Below are positions 53,483 through 62,923 of a stretch of 64,000 nt of DNA, piece after piece; position 1 is the stretch's first letter; every line of letters starts with the position of its first letter. The DNA is from Rhizobium leguminosarum. GTDB taxonomy: Bacteria > Pseudomonadota > Alphaproteobacteria > Rhizobiales > Rhizobiaceae. The notes beneath the pieces were generated by a model that was not told the DNA's origin, ran no database searches, and saw nothing but the letters and a program-made list of their open reading frames with translations. The translations under genes were made by a program, and so were the position numbers. Location: the NCBI RefSeq assembly GCF_002953715.1, contig NZ_CP025015.1, positions 186,001 to 250,000 of the forward strand, written 5' to 3'.

Positions 53483-53999
53483 TCAGCATCGCAAGCCTTT
53501 CAGATAGCGACTGCAGTCCATCCAGTCTATATTTTTTGAATCCTGGCTCACTGGGTCCAATCGAAAACAAGCAACTGCTGGGATATAGTTCCGTTGGCGC
53601 CGCTCGATGATTGCGAGCCGATCTTCGCTGGTGAGAGGATAGCCCTTCGACGTGGCAATGCGGCCTGATCCGATGTTCCGGCTATACAAAATTGCGTAAG
53701 TTCGTTTTGCGCGTAACCGTCGCATAGATGACCAATAGCTGACGCGCCGAACCCGATCACGGTTGTGCAAGTGTCGACCGAATAGCCGAATGAGTTACGT
53801 CGCAACTGGCGGGCTTTCTGCGCCAGCGCAAGCTCATCATCCGGCAAAAGCGAAAATGATCGAGCCCAATTGGGTCATAGTCCTCCGCAATCAGGGTTCG
53901 CCCACGGCCGCGGCCTAACTGGCTCGGGTAGGCATATCCGGCAATGCCTTCAACTCGATCAAACGTTGGTTCTATCGTAACATGTGCGCAGCCGAACAC
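53483..53999 (-). pseudogene. hemN: frameshifted remnant of oxygen-independent coproporphyrinogen III oxidase
   Basis: Three frames carry consecutive pieces of HemN: LIAEDYDPIGLDHFRF (about 53860-53905), PDDELALAQKARQLRRNSFG and TTVIGFGASAIGHL (about 53720-53845), then RIATSKGYPLTSEDRLAIIE (about 53600-53660). The N-terminal radical-SAM part is absent. HemN makes haem under low oxygen and is needed for nodule cytochromes. It lies near rpoN2, within the microaerobic block, but is dead here. The chromosome or another plasmid must supply the function. Confidence 0.88.
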
Positions 54000-54449
54000 G
54001 GAACCCGACTGGGCGCATGGCGGCAGCAGCTCCCGCGGGCTTGAGGCAGGGCTGCACCGTCTAAATTTGAAGGACCGTAGTCCAAGTCAAAATTGATGCG
54101 GCTTTACCATGGCGGCGCAACTGATTGACCGCAGTTGCCGTCTGCTCGTCGCTTTTGGATCCGATTGATTGCTTTTTGAACAACGAGATCGAGGCGCTGA
54201 ACTCCGATGCTCGCACGGTTCACCCCGGCCGCTTCGACGGCCTCTTGATCCGGGCGGTGATGCTTGGCGTTCCGCTGCCAAAACCCCAGGGCAGCGGTTT
54301 TGTGGTCTGTTCCGCAGTCAGATGGATTCGTCACGGCTCAGTGCAACCTTTGAGGATCGAGGCGCGGGCGTGATCCACCAAGAACTAGCTTTCAGAAAGA
54401 ACGCGCCGCCGCTTGGAGCAGGACAATTCGATCCGGGGTGAAGACAGCC
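54000..54449. other. intergenic region downstream of rpoN2, no gene seen
   Basis: Short frames only, with no recognised protein. It separates rpoN2 from the hemN remnant on the same strand. Confidence 0.45.
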
Positions 54450-56006
54450 TCAGAAGCCCGCGACCTTGGCGAGTGCTCGCTTCTCGCGGCGGCGCTGGAC
54501 CGAAGAGGCGATGTTCATCGCCTCCCGGTATTTCGCAACCGTGCGGCGGGCGAGATCGACGCCGCCCTTCTTCAGCATGTCGACGATATCGTCATCGGAA
54601 AGCACCGCCTCCGGGCTCTCCTGCAGGATCAGCGCACGGATCTTGTGACGCACGGCCTCGGCCGAATGGCTGTCGCCGCCCGCGACGGCGCTGATCGAGA
54701 CGGTGAAGAAATATTTGAGTTCGAAGAGGCCGCGCGGCGTCAGCATATATTTGTTCGACGTGACGCGGCTGACGGTGGATTCATGCATCTCGATCGCCTC
54801 GGCGACCGTTTTCAGGTTCAGCGGGCGCAGGTGATCGACGCCGTGCAACAGGAAGGCGTCCTGCTGGCGGACGATTTCGCCTGCCACCTTCATGATGGTT
54901 TTTGCCCGCTCGTCGAGGCTGCGCATAAGCCAACTGACCGTCTCCTGGCAACCGGAAAGGAAGGCGCGAGCTTCGTCGTTCTTTTTCACCAGGGAAGAAT
55001 AGGACTTGTTGACCAGCGGGCGCGGCATCGCATCCGGATTGAGCTCGACCAGCCAGCCGCCATCCGAGGCGGCTCTGACGACCACATCGGGCATGATCGC
55101 TTCGGAAACAGGTGCCTCGAAATCGCTGCCGGGCTTCGCATTGAGCTGGCGGATCTCGCCGAGCATGTCGAGAAGATCTTCCTCGTCGACGCCGCAGAGC
55201 CGCTTCAGCGTGGCAAAATCGCGCCGGGCCAGCGGTTCGAGGTTTTCGACCAGCTTCTGCATGGCCGGATCGTAGCGGTCCTTCTGCCTGAGCTGGATGG
55301 CAAAGCATTCGGCGAGGCTGCGGGCGAAAACACCCGGCGGATCGAGGCTCTGCAGGGTGGCGAGCACGCGCTCGGCCTGTGCGAGGCTCGTGCCCAGCCT
55401 CTCGCTTGCCTCGACAATATCGGCCTGCAGACGACCTCGCTCGTCGAGCTGGTCGACGAAATTCTGCGCGATCAGCCGGTCGGCCATGTCAGGCAGGGCG
55501 AAGGGGATCTGCTGGGCGAGATGATCGCGCAGCGACACCTGGCCGGCGCCGAAATCGTCGATATCGTAGTCGGCGCCCTCGCCGCTGCCCGGCATCGACT
55601 TCCACTGGCTGACGAGCTCCGGCGCGTCGAGTAGCTGCGGGGCCGCGTCGTCAGGAAAGACATTGGTGTAGTTGGCGTCGAGCTCGTCATTCAGTCGGCT
55701 GGTGCTGGCGCTGCCGCCATTGTCATACCAGTCGGTGGAGAGCGCCTCGTCACGATTGTCATAACCATCGTCGGAGCCGGCATCCTCCGGCTGATGAGCA
55801 TACTCTCCATCTTCGGTTTCGCAGCATTCGCCACCCGCCTCGTCGTCGTCCTGAAATTCGAGCAGCGGATTCTGCTCCACTTCCATGGCGATGAACTGTT
55901 TGAGTTCGACATGAGTCATCTGCAGCAACTCGATGGATTTCATCAGTTGCGGTGACATCCCCAAAGACTGGGTCTGGTGCAGGAAAAGATTGGCAGAGCA
56001 TTTCAT
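54450..56006 (-). CDS. rpoN: RNA polymerase sigma-54 factor (plasmid copy)
   Basis: Protein of 518 aa, full length. Region I starts LHQTQSLGMSPQLMKSIELL, then LQMTHVELKQFI and NPLLEF, the activator-interacting part. An acidic region II (about 50-110) follows. The C-terminus holds the helix-turn-helix (EAIEMHESTVSRVTSNKYM) and the RpoN box ARRTVAKYRE at 486-495, which binds the -24 element. It directs nif, fix and other NifA-dependent promoters. In rhizobia with two copies this plasmid one is called rpoN2 and is used in nodules. It lies 304 nt downstream of fixS on the same strand. Confidence 0.95.
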   Translation of the reverse strand: MKCSANLFLHQTQSLGMSPQLMKSIELLQMTHVELKQFIAMEVEQNPLLEFQDDDEAGGECCETEDGEYAHQPEDAGSDDGYDNRDEALSTDWYDNGGSASTSRLNDELDANYTNVFPDDAAPQLLDAPELVSQWKSMPGSGEGADYDIDDFGAGQVSLRDHLAQQIPFALPDMADRLIAQNFVDQLDERGRLQADIVEASERLGTSLAQAERVLATLQSLDPPGVFARSLAECFAIQLRQKDRYDPAMQKLVENLEPLARRDFATLKRLCGVDEEDLLDMLGEIRQLNAKPGSDFEAPVSEAIMPDVVVRAASDGGWLVELNPDAMPRPLVNKSYSSLVKKNDEARAFLSGCQETVSWLMRSLDERAKTIMKVAGEIVRQQDAFLLHGVDHLRPLNLKTVAEAIEMHESTVSRVTSNKYMLTPRGLFELKYFFTVSISAVAGGDSHSAEAVRHKIRALILQESPEAVLSDDDIVDMLKKGGVDLARRTVAKYREAMNIASSVQRRREKRALAKVAGF

Positions 56007-56310
56007 GATAAAACCCTTGACTCGCAGGAGCTGCCGATCATGGCTTCAGGGCTCGGAAATCGATCCCTTCGCGTGAAAATTGACACGTGCTTGACATCAT
56101 GAACCATTGGACAGTTTGGGCGCCTTGGCCGGTAATCTGCTTTCGAGATTTCGTGCCAAACCACTCGATTGGCTTCCGAAAAGATGCTCAAATTCGGTTG
56201 TTGGGTGAACACAGTTTGGATAGGGGCATGTGTTGCGGACCCGACGAAACGACGACAGTTCGATCTTCGCAATTCCCCATCTGCCTTTCCTGTTTGGACC
56301 GAGTGTGCGG
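56007..56310. other. upstream region of rpoN2
   Basis: No gene. On the minus strand there is TTGGCAC at about 56159-56153 but no GC at the -12 position with the right spacing, so a sigma-54 promoter is not supported. No NifA site could be placed. Transcription may also come from fixGHIS. Confidence 0.45.
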
Positions 56311-56469
56311 TCAGAGTTTTCGTTGATCCGTTTCGTCCTCGGCGAGGATTCGCCAGGCGGCGCCTTGAAGGTCGTCATACTGGCCGCTCTTCAGCGACCA
56401 AAGGAATGCCAGGAGTCCTATTCCTCCCATCAGCAGCGCGATCGGTATGAGATAGATCAACATGTTCAT
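56311..56469 (-). CDS. fixS: FixS, cbb3 oxidase maturation protein
   Basis: Protein of 52 aa whose ATG overlaps the fixI stop. One transmembrane segment (about 3-24, IYLIPIALLMGGIGLLAFLW) and an acidic tail with YDDLQGAAWRIL and EDET. The size and pattern match FixS/CcoS, needed to put haem and copper into the cbb3 oxidase. It closes the fixGHIS operon. Too short for most gene finders. Confidence 0.95.
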   Translation of the reverse strand: MNMLIYLIPIALLMGGIGLLAFLWSLKSGQYDDLQGAAWRILAEDETDQRKL

Positions 56470-58751
56470 GCGGCTTTGACCTCCGCACTCCTGCCGATCC
56501 CTCCTCGAGTGTACATATCCGGACGCTTGCTGAGGGCGTTCAGCCGCAGTGCGTTGGTCACGACGATGATCGAAGATGTCGACATTGACACCGCCGCTAT
56601 CAGCGGCGTTGCCAATCCGGCGATGGCGATGGGCACCGCCAGAGCGTTGTAACCAATGGCGAGAGCGAAGTTCTGCCGGATGAGGCTGGCGGATCGTCGC
56701 GCAACGGCGATCGCTTCCGGAACAGCGTCAAGCCGATCGTTGAAGAAAACGAGGTCGGCGGCCTGTCTGCCGATATCGGAGGCCGTGGCCGGCGCCATCG
56801 AGACATGCGCCGCAGCAAGTGCCGGGGCGTCGTTGATACCGTCGCCAACCATGAGCACGCGCCGACCTTGGCCATTCAGCCTCTGGCATTCCTCGACCTT
56901 CTGTTTTGGCGTCAGAGAGCCCAAAGCCCTGTCGATACCCAGGGCACGCGCCGTATTGTCGACGACGGTCTGCCTGTCGCCCGACACGATCAGCGTTTCA
57001 AGGCCGGCTGCACCGAGCCGGTCGATGGCCTCGCAAGCACCCGGACGGAGCGTGTCATCGAAGAAGAAGCGGGCAAGATCGACGCCATTCTTCGACAAGA
57101 CCACTTCCGAGTACGGACTATCGGCGGTCCGGGACACGAAACTGGTTCCGCAGGCAAACGCCGTGTTGCCCAAGCGATAGATATCCGCTCCGTTCCTGGC
57201 CTTCAGTCCGCCACCGGGGATTTCCGTGACGCTGTCGAAGGATATGGGGGCTGTTTCGGCGTCCCGCACCAGAGCCCGAGAAAGAGGATGCCGTGAATGC
57301 TCGGCCAATCCGCAGGCGATTGCGGTGGCGCTCTCGTCCATGGCGTCCACTCCGACAAGGCGCGGACTGCCCATCGTCAAGGTGCCCGTCTTGTCAAAGG
57401 CCACGGTGTCGGTCTCGGCCAGTCTTTCGAGTGCTGAGCCGTCCTTCACCATGATGCCCTTCCGGAAAAGCTCCCCCGCGGCGACGACCTGGACCACGGG
57501 CACGGCAAGACCCAATGCGCATGGGCAGGTGATGATCAGGACCGCTACGGCGACCAGCATGGCCTGTTTCCAGTCTCCGCCCAGGAAGCCCCAGGCAAGG
57601 AAGGAGACCAGCGCCAGCAGATGCACGACCGGCGAATAGAGTGTCGCAGCGCGATCGGCGATCCTGCGATAGCGAGCTCTTCCGCCCTCGGCGGCTTCCA
57701 TGAGGCCGATGATCTCCGAGAGAAGTGAAATCTTGGCAATTCTCGTCGCCCGCAACACGAGCGAGCCGGTCAGATTCATCGCCCCGGAACTCACTTCGCT
57801 GTTGCTGGCGACGGCGACGGGGCTGCTCTCGCCAGTGACGATGGAGAGGTCCAGGTCGCTTTCTCCGCTGACGACTATGCCATCGACGGGAACCCGTTCG
57901 CCTGCGGCTATCGAGATTTCATCCCCCGCCGCGATCTCTTCTACCGCAATGTAGCGTCGCGACCCGTCCGGATTGATCAGCAATGCTCCGCGCGGGGCGA
58001 GCCGTGCCAGTCCGTTGATCGCTGCCCGAGCCTTTTCCCGCATGATATGATCGAGGGTTCTGCCGATCAGCAGGAAGAAGAGCAGCGAGACCGAAGCGTC
58101 GAACCACACATGCTCGCCGTGATGGACGGTCTCCCACAAGGAAACAGCATAGGAGAGCGACACGGCGAGTGAGATCGGAACGTCCATGTTGGTGCGCCCG
58201 TGCCGCAGCGCATTCCAGGCCGATTTGAAGAAGAAGCGCCCCGCATAAACCAGCGCGGGCGCTGCTATCATCGCCGAGATCCAATGAAACATGTCGCGCG
58301 TCGCCGCATCTGCGCCCGACCAGACCGACACCGAGAGCAACATGATGTTGGCGGCCGCAAAACCGGAAACGCCGATCGCGAGGAGAAGCTGATTTCTGGT
58401 CTTGTCGTTCTCGGGAGCTGAGGGCGTGAAGAGATGCGCGCGATATCCGGCCGAATTGATCGCTGCGAGGATCTTGGACGGATCGGTTGCACGCGCCTCG
58501 ATCTCCTCCTGGTAGACGCAGGTCACCCTTCGAGCTGTGAGATTAACTCGCGCTGTCTTGACGAAGGGAAGCGACAACAACGCCCTTTCGATAGTCGATA
58601 TGCAGCCGCCGCAGTGAGCATCGGGAACACTTAGGTCCAGCTGACGCAATCCCTCGCCGAGCGGCTGGCTGACGAGGCGAACCTCTTCGGCACTGGATGA
58701 TGTCGTGCTGAGGGCAAGCACGCTTTCCGCGTCCATGGTACAGCAGGTCAT
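56466..58751 (-). CDS. fixI: FixI, P1B-type copper ATPase for cbb3 oxidase
   Basis: Protein of 761 aa. A heavy-metal-binding domain has CGGC at 47-50. Eight transmembrane segments; the metal site in the membrane is CPC at 409-411 (ITCPCALGLAVPV). The catalytic DKTGT has Asp453, TGES lies near 306-309, and GDGINDAPALAAAHVS closes the ATP-binding domain. This is CcoI/FixI, which delivers copper for the binuclear centre. Start and stop codons overlap fixH and fixS. Full length. Confidence 0.97.
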   Translation of the reverse strand: MTCCTMDAESVLALSTTSSSAEEVRLVSQPLGEGLRQLDLSVPDAHCGGCISTIERALLSLPFVKTARVNLTARRVTCVYQEEIEARATDPSKILAAINSAGYRAHLFTPSAPENDKTRNQLLLAIGVSGFAAANIMLLSVSVWSGADAATRDMFHWISAMIAAPALVYAGRFFFKSAWNALRHGRTNMDVPISLAVSLSYAVSLWETVHHGEHVWFDASVSLLFFLLIGRTLDHIMREKARAAINGLARLAPRGALLINPDGSRRYIAVEEIAAGDEISIAAGERVPVDGIVVSGESDLDLSIVTGESSPVAVASNSEVSSGAMNLTGSLVLRATRIAKISLLSEIIGLMEAAEGGRARYRRIADRAATLYSPVVHLLALVSFLAWGFLGGDWKQAMLVAVAVLIITCPCALGLAVPVVQVVAAGELFRKGIMVKDGSALERLAETDTVAFDKTGTLTMGSPRLVGVDAMDESATAIACGLAEHSRHPLSRALVRDAETAPISFDSVTEIPGGGLKARNGADIYRLGNTAFACGTSFVSRTADSPYSEVVLSKNGVDLARFFFDDTLRPGACEAIDRLGAAGLETLIVSGDRQTVVDNTARALGIDRALGSLTPKQKVEECQRLNGQGRRVLMVGDGINDAPALAAAHVSMAPATASDIGRQAADLVFFNDRLDAVPEAIAVARRSASLIRQNFALAIGYNALAVPIAIAGLATPLIAAVSMSTSSIIVVTNALRLNALSKRPDMYTRGGIGRSAEVKAA

Positions 58752-59233
58752 TGGCCTAACTCCGCGGTATCGATGCGTTTTGCCTCATGCATGACGACCA
58801 CGCCGCCGTTTCGCGAGATGGCCTCGACGATCCAGTCACCTTCGGCTAGGCCATGCTCCGCTTCGAACCGCCCCGCGGCTGTCTTCCTGAGCGTAAGGTG
58901 GAAGTCCTCGTGGTCTCCGACGGGCCGTTTGAAATTCAGAACGACGTCGTCGACGATCGCAGGCGATCCGCTCTTGTCGCGAATGTCGTAGCGGATCTCG
59001 TGCCCCTTTACGGAGAGGTTGCCCTCGATGCCGGAAGCGGCCATTGCCTTCATCGCCGCCGCTTTGCGGTTGAACTCCTGACTGGCGACATAGGTGTTTT
59101 CCACGACCAGACCGCTCCAGCTGGAGGAGGCATAGAAGGCCATGGTGACGTTCACCGCGATCACCACGCCAAAGAATGCCGAGGTCGCAAGCAGCATGTG
59201 CAAGCCTGTAAAACCTTGAGCGGAGGTCTTCAT
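58748..59233 (-). CDS. fixH: FixH, cbb3 oxidase assembly protein
   Basis: Protein of 161 aa with one N-terminal transmembrane segment (about 9-32, LHMLLATSAFFGVVIAVNVT) and a beta-rich periplasmic domain with DEDF-type residues (VLNFKRPVGDHEDFHLTL). It matches FixH/CcoH length and gene order. Works with FixI during maturation of cytochrome cbb3. Overlaps fixG at the start and fixI at the end. Confidence 0.95.
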   Translation of the reverse strand: MKTSAQGFTGLHMLLATSAFFGVVIAVNVTMAFYASSSWSGLVVENTYVASQEFNRKAAAMKAMAASGIEGNLSVKGHEIRYDIRDKSGSPAIVDDVVLNFKRPVGDHEDFHLTLRKTAAGRFEAEHGLAEGDWIVEAISRNGGVVVMHEAKRIDTAELGQ

Positions 59234-60798
59234 TTGATGTCTCCCGGTGCATTGAACGCCGCGCGGTAGGTTGCCCGATCGGCATGATCGGTATCTTCGA
59301 TAACGAACAGAAATTCATTGATCGCGGCTCCGGTAGGCTTGCGCGTAACGAAGACCCTGAGCGTCGTGGCCGCGTCGGGTTCGGCATGGACTGTAAAGCT
59401 GCGAGCGTCTTCCTTGCCGAACTCGGGAATGCGCATCGTCGCCCCCTCCAGCCCGACCAGACTTATGTTCACATCCCGGGGCGTCGGCACCATGTTGAGG
59501 ACACGAAGCGTGTAGCCATTCCGCAGCGAGCCGTCGCTTTCCAGAACATATTGGGGGTTTCGGTCGTGAACGACGTTGAGTTCAAGGCGCTCCCGAAAGG
59601 TGAGATGGACGAGCATGGCCACGCCGACCGACGCCCAGGCGACTGCGTAAAACACGGTTCTCGGACGAAAGATGATCCGCCAGTTGAAGTGCCGGATCGC
59701 CGGAACGAAGGTCCCATCCTGATTTCGAACCCTGGATGGCTGGACGGCCGTTCGTCCTTCGTCCGTGGCAAGCGACATGTTGCTCGAGTATTCGCTGAGC
59801 GTGGCGTAGGCGATCAGGCCGCGAGGCTTCCCGCGCTTCTCCATGCGACCGTCGCAGGCATCGATGCAGAGCGCGCATGTGATGCACCCCATCTGCTGCC
59901 CGTTGCGAATGTCGATTCCCATCGGACACACTGCCACGCAGGCATTGCACTCGACGCAATCCCCGACCGGCATGCCTCTGGCTCGAGCCCTCTTGGGGTA
60001 CCGCGACCGCTGCTCGCCCCGCCAGGCATTGTAGGTGACGACGAGAGAATTTTCATCGAGCATCGCACCCTGGATGCGTGGCCATGGGCACATATAGGTG
60101 CACACCTGCTCTCGCATGAGACCGCCGAGCACATAGGTCGTCGCGGTAAGGATGGCGACAGTCGTGTAGGCGACTGCAGGAGCGCGGCCGGTGAACAGCG
60201 AAACAAACAGGCTCGGCGCGTCGGCAAAATAAAAGATCCACGCTCCGCCCGTGACGACGCCGATCAGCAACCAGATCGAGTGTTTGACGACACGCTTCCT
60301 CAGCTTGGCAAAGCTCATGGGACTAGCGTCAAGCTTCATGCGCGCGTTTCGGTCGCCTTCAATCCCACGTTCGACGGCGAGAAAGAGATCAACCCAGACG
60401 GTTTGCGGACAAGCATAGCCGCACCATGCGCGGCCAACCGCTGAAGTGACGAGAAACAGGCCGAAGCCCGCCATGACGAGGAGACCCGCTACATAATAAA
60501 ATTCCTGAGGCCAGATTTCGATGAAGAAAAAGAAGAAACGCCGTGAAGAAAGGTCGATGAGGATTGCCTGGTCAGGCGCGTAAGGACCCCGGTCCCAGCG
60601 AATCCATGGCGCGAGAAAGTAGATGCAAAGCGTAATCAGCAGGACGATCCACTTGAACCGACGGAAACGTCCCTCTGCATGCTTGGGGAAAACCTTCTTC
60701 CGAGGAGCGTAGAGAGGCTGCCGGTTGCGACGGGCGTTGAGTGGCTTGCCACTGAGCCTTTTGATGTTATCGGAATCTGGTGCAATGTAGAGTTTCAT
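59230..60798 (-). CDS. fixG: FixG, membrane iron-sulfur protein for cbb3 assembly
   Basis: Protein of 522 aa. Membrane segments near 48-65, 100-120, 173-192 and 205-225, then two 4Fe-4S motifs: C281, C284, C287, C291 (CVECNACVAVCP) and C305, C308, C311, C315 (CITCALCIDAC). GRAWCGYACPQTVW near 122-135 and CTYMCPWPRIQ near 233-243 are additional Cys blocks typical of FixG/CcoG, a copper(II) reductase in copper delivery. A perfect FixK box lies 52-65 nt upstream of the start. First gene of fixGHIS. Confidence 0.97.
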   Translation of the reverse strand: MKLYIAPDSDNIKRLSGKPLNARRNRQPLYAPRKKVFPKHAEGRFRRFKWIVLLITLCIYFLAPWIRWDRGPYAPDQAILIDLSSRRFFFFFIEIWPQEFYYVAGLLVMAGFGLFLVTSAVGRAWCGYACPQTVWVDLFLAVERGIEGDRNARMKLDASPMSFAKLRKRVVKHSIWLLIGVVTGGAWIFYFADAPSLFVSLFTGRAPAVAYTTVAILTATTYVLGGLMREQVCTYMCPWPRIQGAMLDENSLVVTYNAWRGEQRSRYPKRARARGMPVGDCVECNACVAVCPMGIDIRNGQQMGCITCALCIDACDGRMEKRGKPRGLIAYATLSEYSSNMSLATDEGRTAVQPSRVRNQDGTFVPAIRHFNWRIIFRPRTVFYAVAWASVGVAMLVHLTFRERLELNVVHDRNPQYVLESDGSLRNGYTLRVLNMVPTPRDVNISLVGLEGATMRIPEFGKEDARSFTVHAEPDAATTLRVFVTRKPTGAAINEFLFVIEDTDHADRATYRAAFNAPGDIK

Positions 60799-61154
60799 GG
60801 GATCCGTCCGATTTCACCTGCCGTTGTCCCATCTGCGGCGCATCCGTCCTTGATGCAGATCAAGAGCGAAGCCCTTCCAGGGAAAGGAAAACGCCACGCC
60901 CTTGAGAGAGGGGGGCGCGGACTGGAGGAACTGTGGGCAACAACCAACGCTGGGACGTCCTTAACAATTGTAGAGTTAGCGGCTTGTCTGCTCGTGGTCG
61001 TTGAGGCAGGTCAATCTGCCGATCTTTGCCGGGTCGTCCTGATCGGACGGTGGCGGCTTGGCCTTGGCGTCGACACCCCGCGATCCTATCGTGGCGCGCG
61101 GTGTGCCGTAGAGGCCGAGGATCGGTTGTGGCCGTGAGTTGCATGCTTTTCTCC
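60799..61154 (-). other. intergenic region between fixP and fixG
   Basis: Holds the fixGHIS promoter with one perfect FixK/FNR box (60850-60863) and a weaker palindrome TTGAGGCAGGTCAA at 61001-61014 that also resembles the box. No coding frame is convincing, although a frame of about 90 codons crosses it. Confidence 0.7.
60850..60863 (-). promoter_or_regulatory. FixK/FNR box (anaerobox) of fixGHIS
   Basis: TTGATGCAGATCAA, a perfect TTGAT-N4-ATCAA palindrome. Its centre is about 58 nt upstream of the fixG start, the place expected for a class II FNR-type site at -41.5. FixK activates the fix operons under low oxygen. Confidence 0.92.
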
Positions 61155-62018
61155 TCACGTCCCGCCGCCGAGAGAATGCACGAAAATGGTAAGTTCCTTG
61201 ACCGTCGTATCGCCGAGACGCCCTGCCCAGGCAGGCATGACGCCATGCTTGGGAGCGGCCACCTGACGGATGATCGCATCCTCGCCGCGTGCCTTCAGCC
61301 ATATCGCATCGGCGAGATCCGGCGCGCCCATGTCGGCCTTTCCTTTGGCGTCGTCGCCGTGACATGCGGCACAGTTATCGACGAAGACCTGTTTTCCGGC
61401 CTCTGCGAGACCGGGGTCCGACGGTGTATTGGTCAGTCCCCAGACGTAAGCCGCGACCTGCCTTGTCTGGAGGGGATCCAGAACATCGGCAAACGGCGGC
61501 ATCTCGGAAGCATGAGTGTCCGTATCCCCGTCGAAGCGAATCCCATGCGCGATCGTCGCCTGGATGGCATCCAGGTCTCCGCCCCACAGCCAATCGTCGT
61601 CGTTGAGGTTCGGAAATCCCGGGCCGCCGCTTGCTCCCGAGCCATGGCACGGCGCGCAGTTCACCTTGAATGCAGATGCGCCGCCGGCGATCGCAAATTC
61701 GCGAAGGGCAGAATCGGAATCGATCTCGCGCACCGTCTTGGCGGCGATCAGATCATGAAGCGTCGTCTGCGATGCCTTGGCCTGATCCAGGTTCTGCTGC
61801 AGCTCGGCGCGGCTGGAAAAGCCCAGCATGCCCTTCGTGGCGTCGGTAATCATCGGGATGGCGGGATAGGCGATCGCATAGCCCAAAGCCCAGACAATGG
61901 TGGCGTAGAAGGTCCACACCCACCAGCGGGGCATCGGATTGTTGAGTTCGCGGATGCCGTCCCATTCATGTCCGGTCGTTTCGACGCCGCTAAATTCATC
62001 GATATGTTTTTCCGACAT
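61155..62018 (-). CDS. fixP: FixP, dihaem cytochrome c subunit of cbb3 oxidase
   Basis: Protein of 287 aa if the ATG at 62018 (MSEKHIDEFSGVET) is used; AAGGA lies about 8 nt upstream. An ATG at 62027 adds three residues. Transmembrane segment at about 33-57, then two haem-binding motifs CAPCH (121-125) and CAACH (216-220), with Met ligands later (PPFADVL context and GVMPAW). It passes electrons from cytochrome bc1 to FixO and FixN. The start is 1 nt after the fixQ stop. Confidence 0.97.
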   Translation of the reverse strand: MSEKHIDEFSGVETTGHEWDGIRELNNPMPRWWVWTFYATIVWALGYAIAYPAIPMITDATKGMLGFSSRAELQQNLDQAKASQTTLHDLIAAKTVREIDSDSALREFAIAGGASAFKVNCAPCHGSGASGGPGFPNLNDDDWLWGGDLDAIQATIAHGIRFDGDTDTHASEMPPFADVLDPLQTRQVAAYVWGLTNTPSDPGLAEAGKQVFVDNCAACHGDDAKGKADMGAPDLADAIWLKARGEDAIIRQVAAPKHGVMPAWAGRLGDTTVKELTIFVHSLGGGT

Positions 62019-62019
62019 C

Positions 62020-62172
62020 TCAATCATCCTTCAGGGGAATATCGGCGGCCTCTTTCGCCGTCTGCTTGCTGCCTGGGCGAAGGGTGAACACAACGACGCC
62101 GACGAAGAATGCCGCCATTGCCAGGAGGCCCCAGCTGTCGGCGAAGTGTCTCATTGCAGTGTAGGTTTCCAT
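62020..62172 (-). CDS. fixQ: FixQ, small subunit of cbb3 oxidase
   Basis: Protein of 50 aa: METYTAMRHFADSWGLLAMA then a transmembrane helix (about 15-31, FFVGVVVFTL) and the tail PGSKQTAKEAADIPLKDD. Length and sequence match FixQ/CcoQ, which stabilises the oxidase. It is 8 nt from fixO and adjoins fixP. Missed by length cut-offs. Confidence 0.95.
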   Translation of the reverse strand: METYTAMRHFADSWGLLAMAAFFVGVVVFTLRPGSKQTAKEAADIPLKDD

Positions 62173-62180
62173 GGATCACC

Positions 62181-62915
62181 TCATCGGTAGCCGGTCGCGT
62201 CGTCGTAGGTCGAAAAATCGACCAACGTTCCGAGCATCTGCAGGTAGGACACCAGGGCATCCATTTCGGTCAGCGCAGCAGGATCGCCGTCAAAATCGCC
62301 GGTCTTCGCCTTCGGATAGCGGGCAAGCAGCGCCGTCGTATCTGCGTTCGGATCGGCTTGGGCCTTCATGTCGGCCTCTGCGTTCGCCAGCATGTCGTCG
62401 TTATAAGGCACGCCCACATCCTCGTTGGCCTTCAGGTCCATTACCACGTCCTTGACCGTCACCCTCTGTTCTTTGAGGAAGGCGTAACTCGGCATGATCG
62501 ACTCCGGCACGACTGCCCGTGGATCCGCGAGATGCTGGACATGCCATTCGTTGGAGTAGCGTGCGCCGACACGGGCCAGATCCGGCCCTGTTCGCTTGGA
62601 TCCCCACTGGAAAGGATGATCGTACATGGACTCGGCTGCGAGCGAGTAATGGCCGTAACGTTCGACCTCGTCGCGGAACGGCCTGATCATCTGGCTGTGG
62701 CAGAGATAGCAGCCTTCGCGGATGTAGATGTTTCGTCCGGCCAGCTCGAGCGGCGTATACGGCCGCATGCCTTCCACTTTTTCAATCGTGTTCTGCAGGT
62801 AGAACAGCGGTGCGATTTCGACGATGCCGCCGATGCTCACGACGAGCAGCGAGCCGACGAGAAGAAGCGTCGCGTTCTTCTCGAGGATCTGATGTTTATC
62901 TAGTATCGATGCCAT
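62181..62915 (-). CDS. fixO: FixO, monohaem cytochrome c subunit of cbb3 oxidase
   Basis: Protein of 244 aa. One N-terminal transmembrane segment (about 16-38, LLLVGSLLVVSIGGIVEIAP) and a CxxCH haem site with CYLCH at 69-73. Further conserved blocks are GPDLARVGARYSNEWH and the second YAFLKEQRV. It forms the electron entry with FixP. It is 8 nt downstream of fixN. Complete. Confidence 0.97.
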   Translation of the reverse strand: MASILDKHQILEKNATLLLVGSLLVVSIGGIVEIAPLFYLQNTIEKVEGMRPYTPLELAGRNIYIREGCYLCHSQMIRPFRDEVERYGHYSLAAESMYDHPFQWGSKRTGPDLARVGARYSNEWHVQHLADPRAVVPESIMPSYAFLKEQRVTVKDVVMDLKANEDVGVPYNDDMLANAEADMKAQADPNADTTALLARYPKAKTGDFDGDPAALTEMDALVSYLQMLGTLVDFSTYDDATGYR

Positions 62916-62923
62916 GTCTCACC

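Noticed and set aside
54438..55634. Plus-strand frame of 398 codons opposite rpoN2
   Set aside because: The minus strand encodes a complete sigma-54 factor with the RpoN box.
56100..56160. Possible sigma-54 promoter of rpoN2 (TTGGCAC on minus strand)
   Set aside because: The GC of the -12 element is missing at the required 10-bp spacing.
59284..60444. Plus-strand frame of 386 codons opposite fixG
   Set aside because: FixG with two 4Fe-4S motifs is on the other strand.
60860..61279. Possible gene between fixP and fixG
   Set aside because: The frame overlaps the FixK box and fixP end and resembles no known protein.
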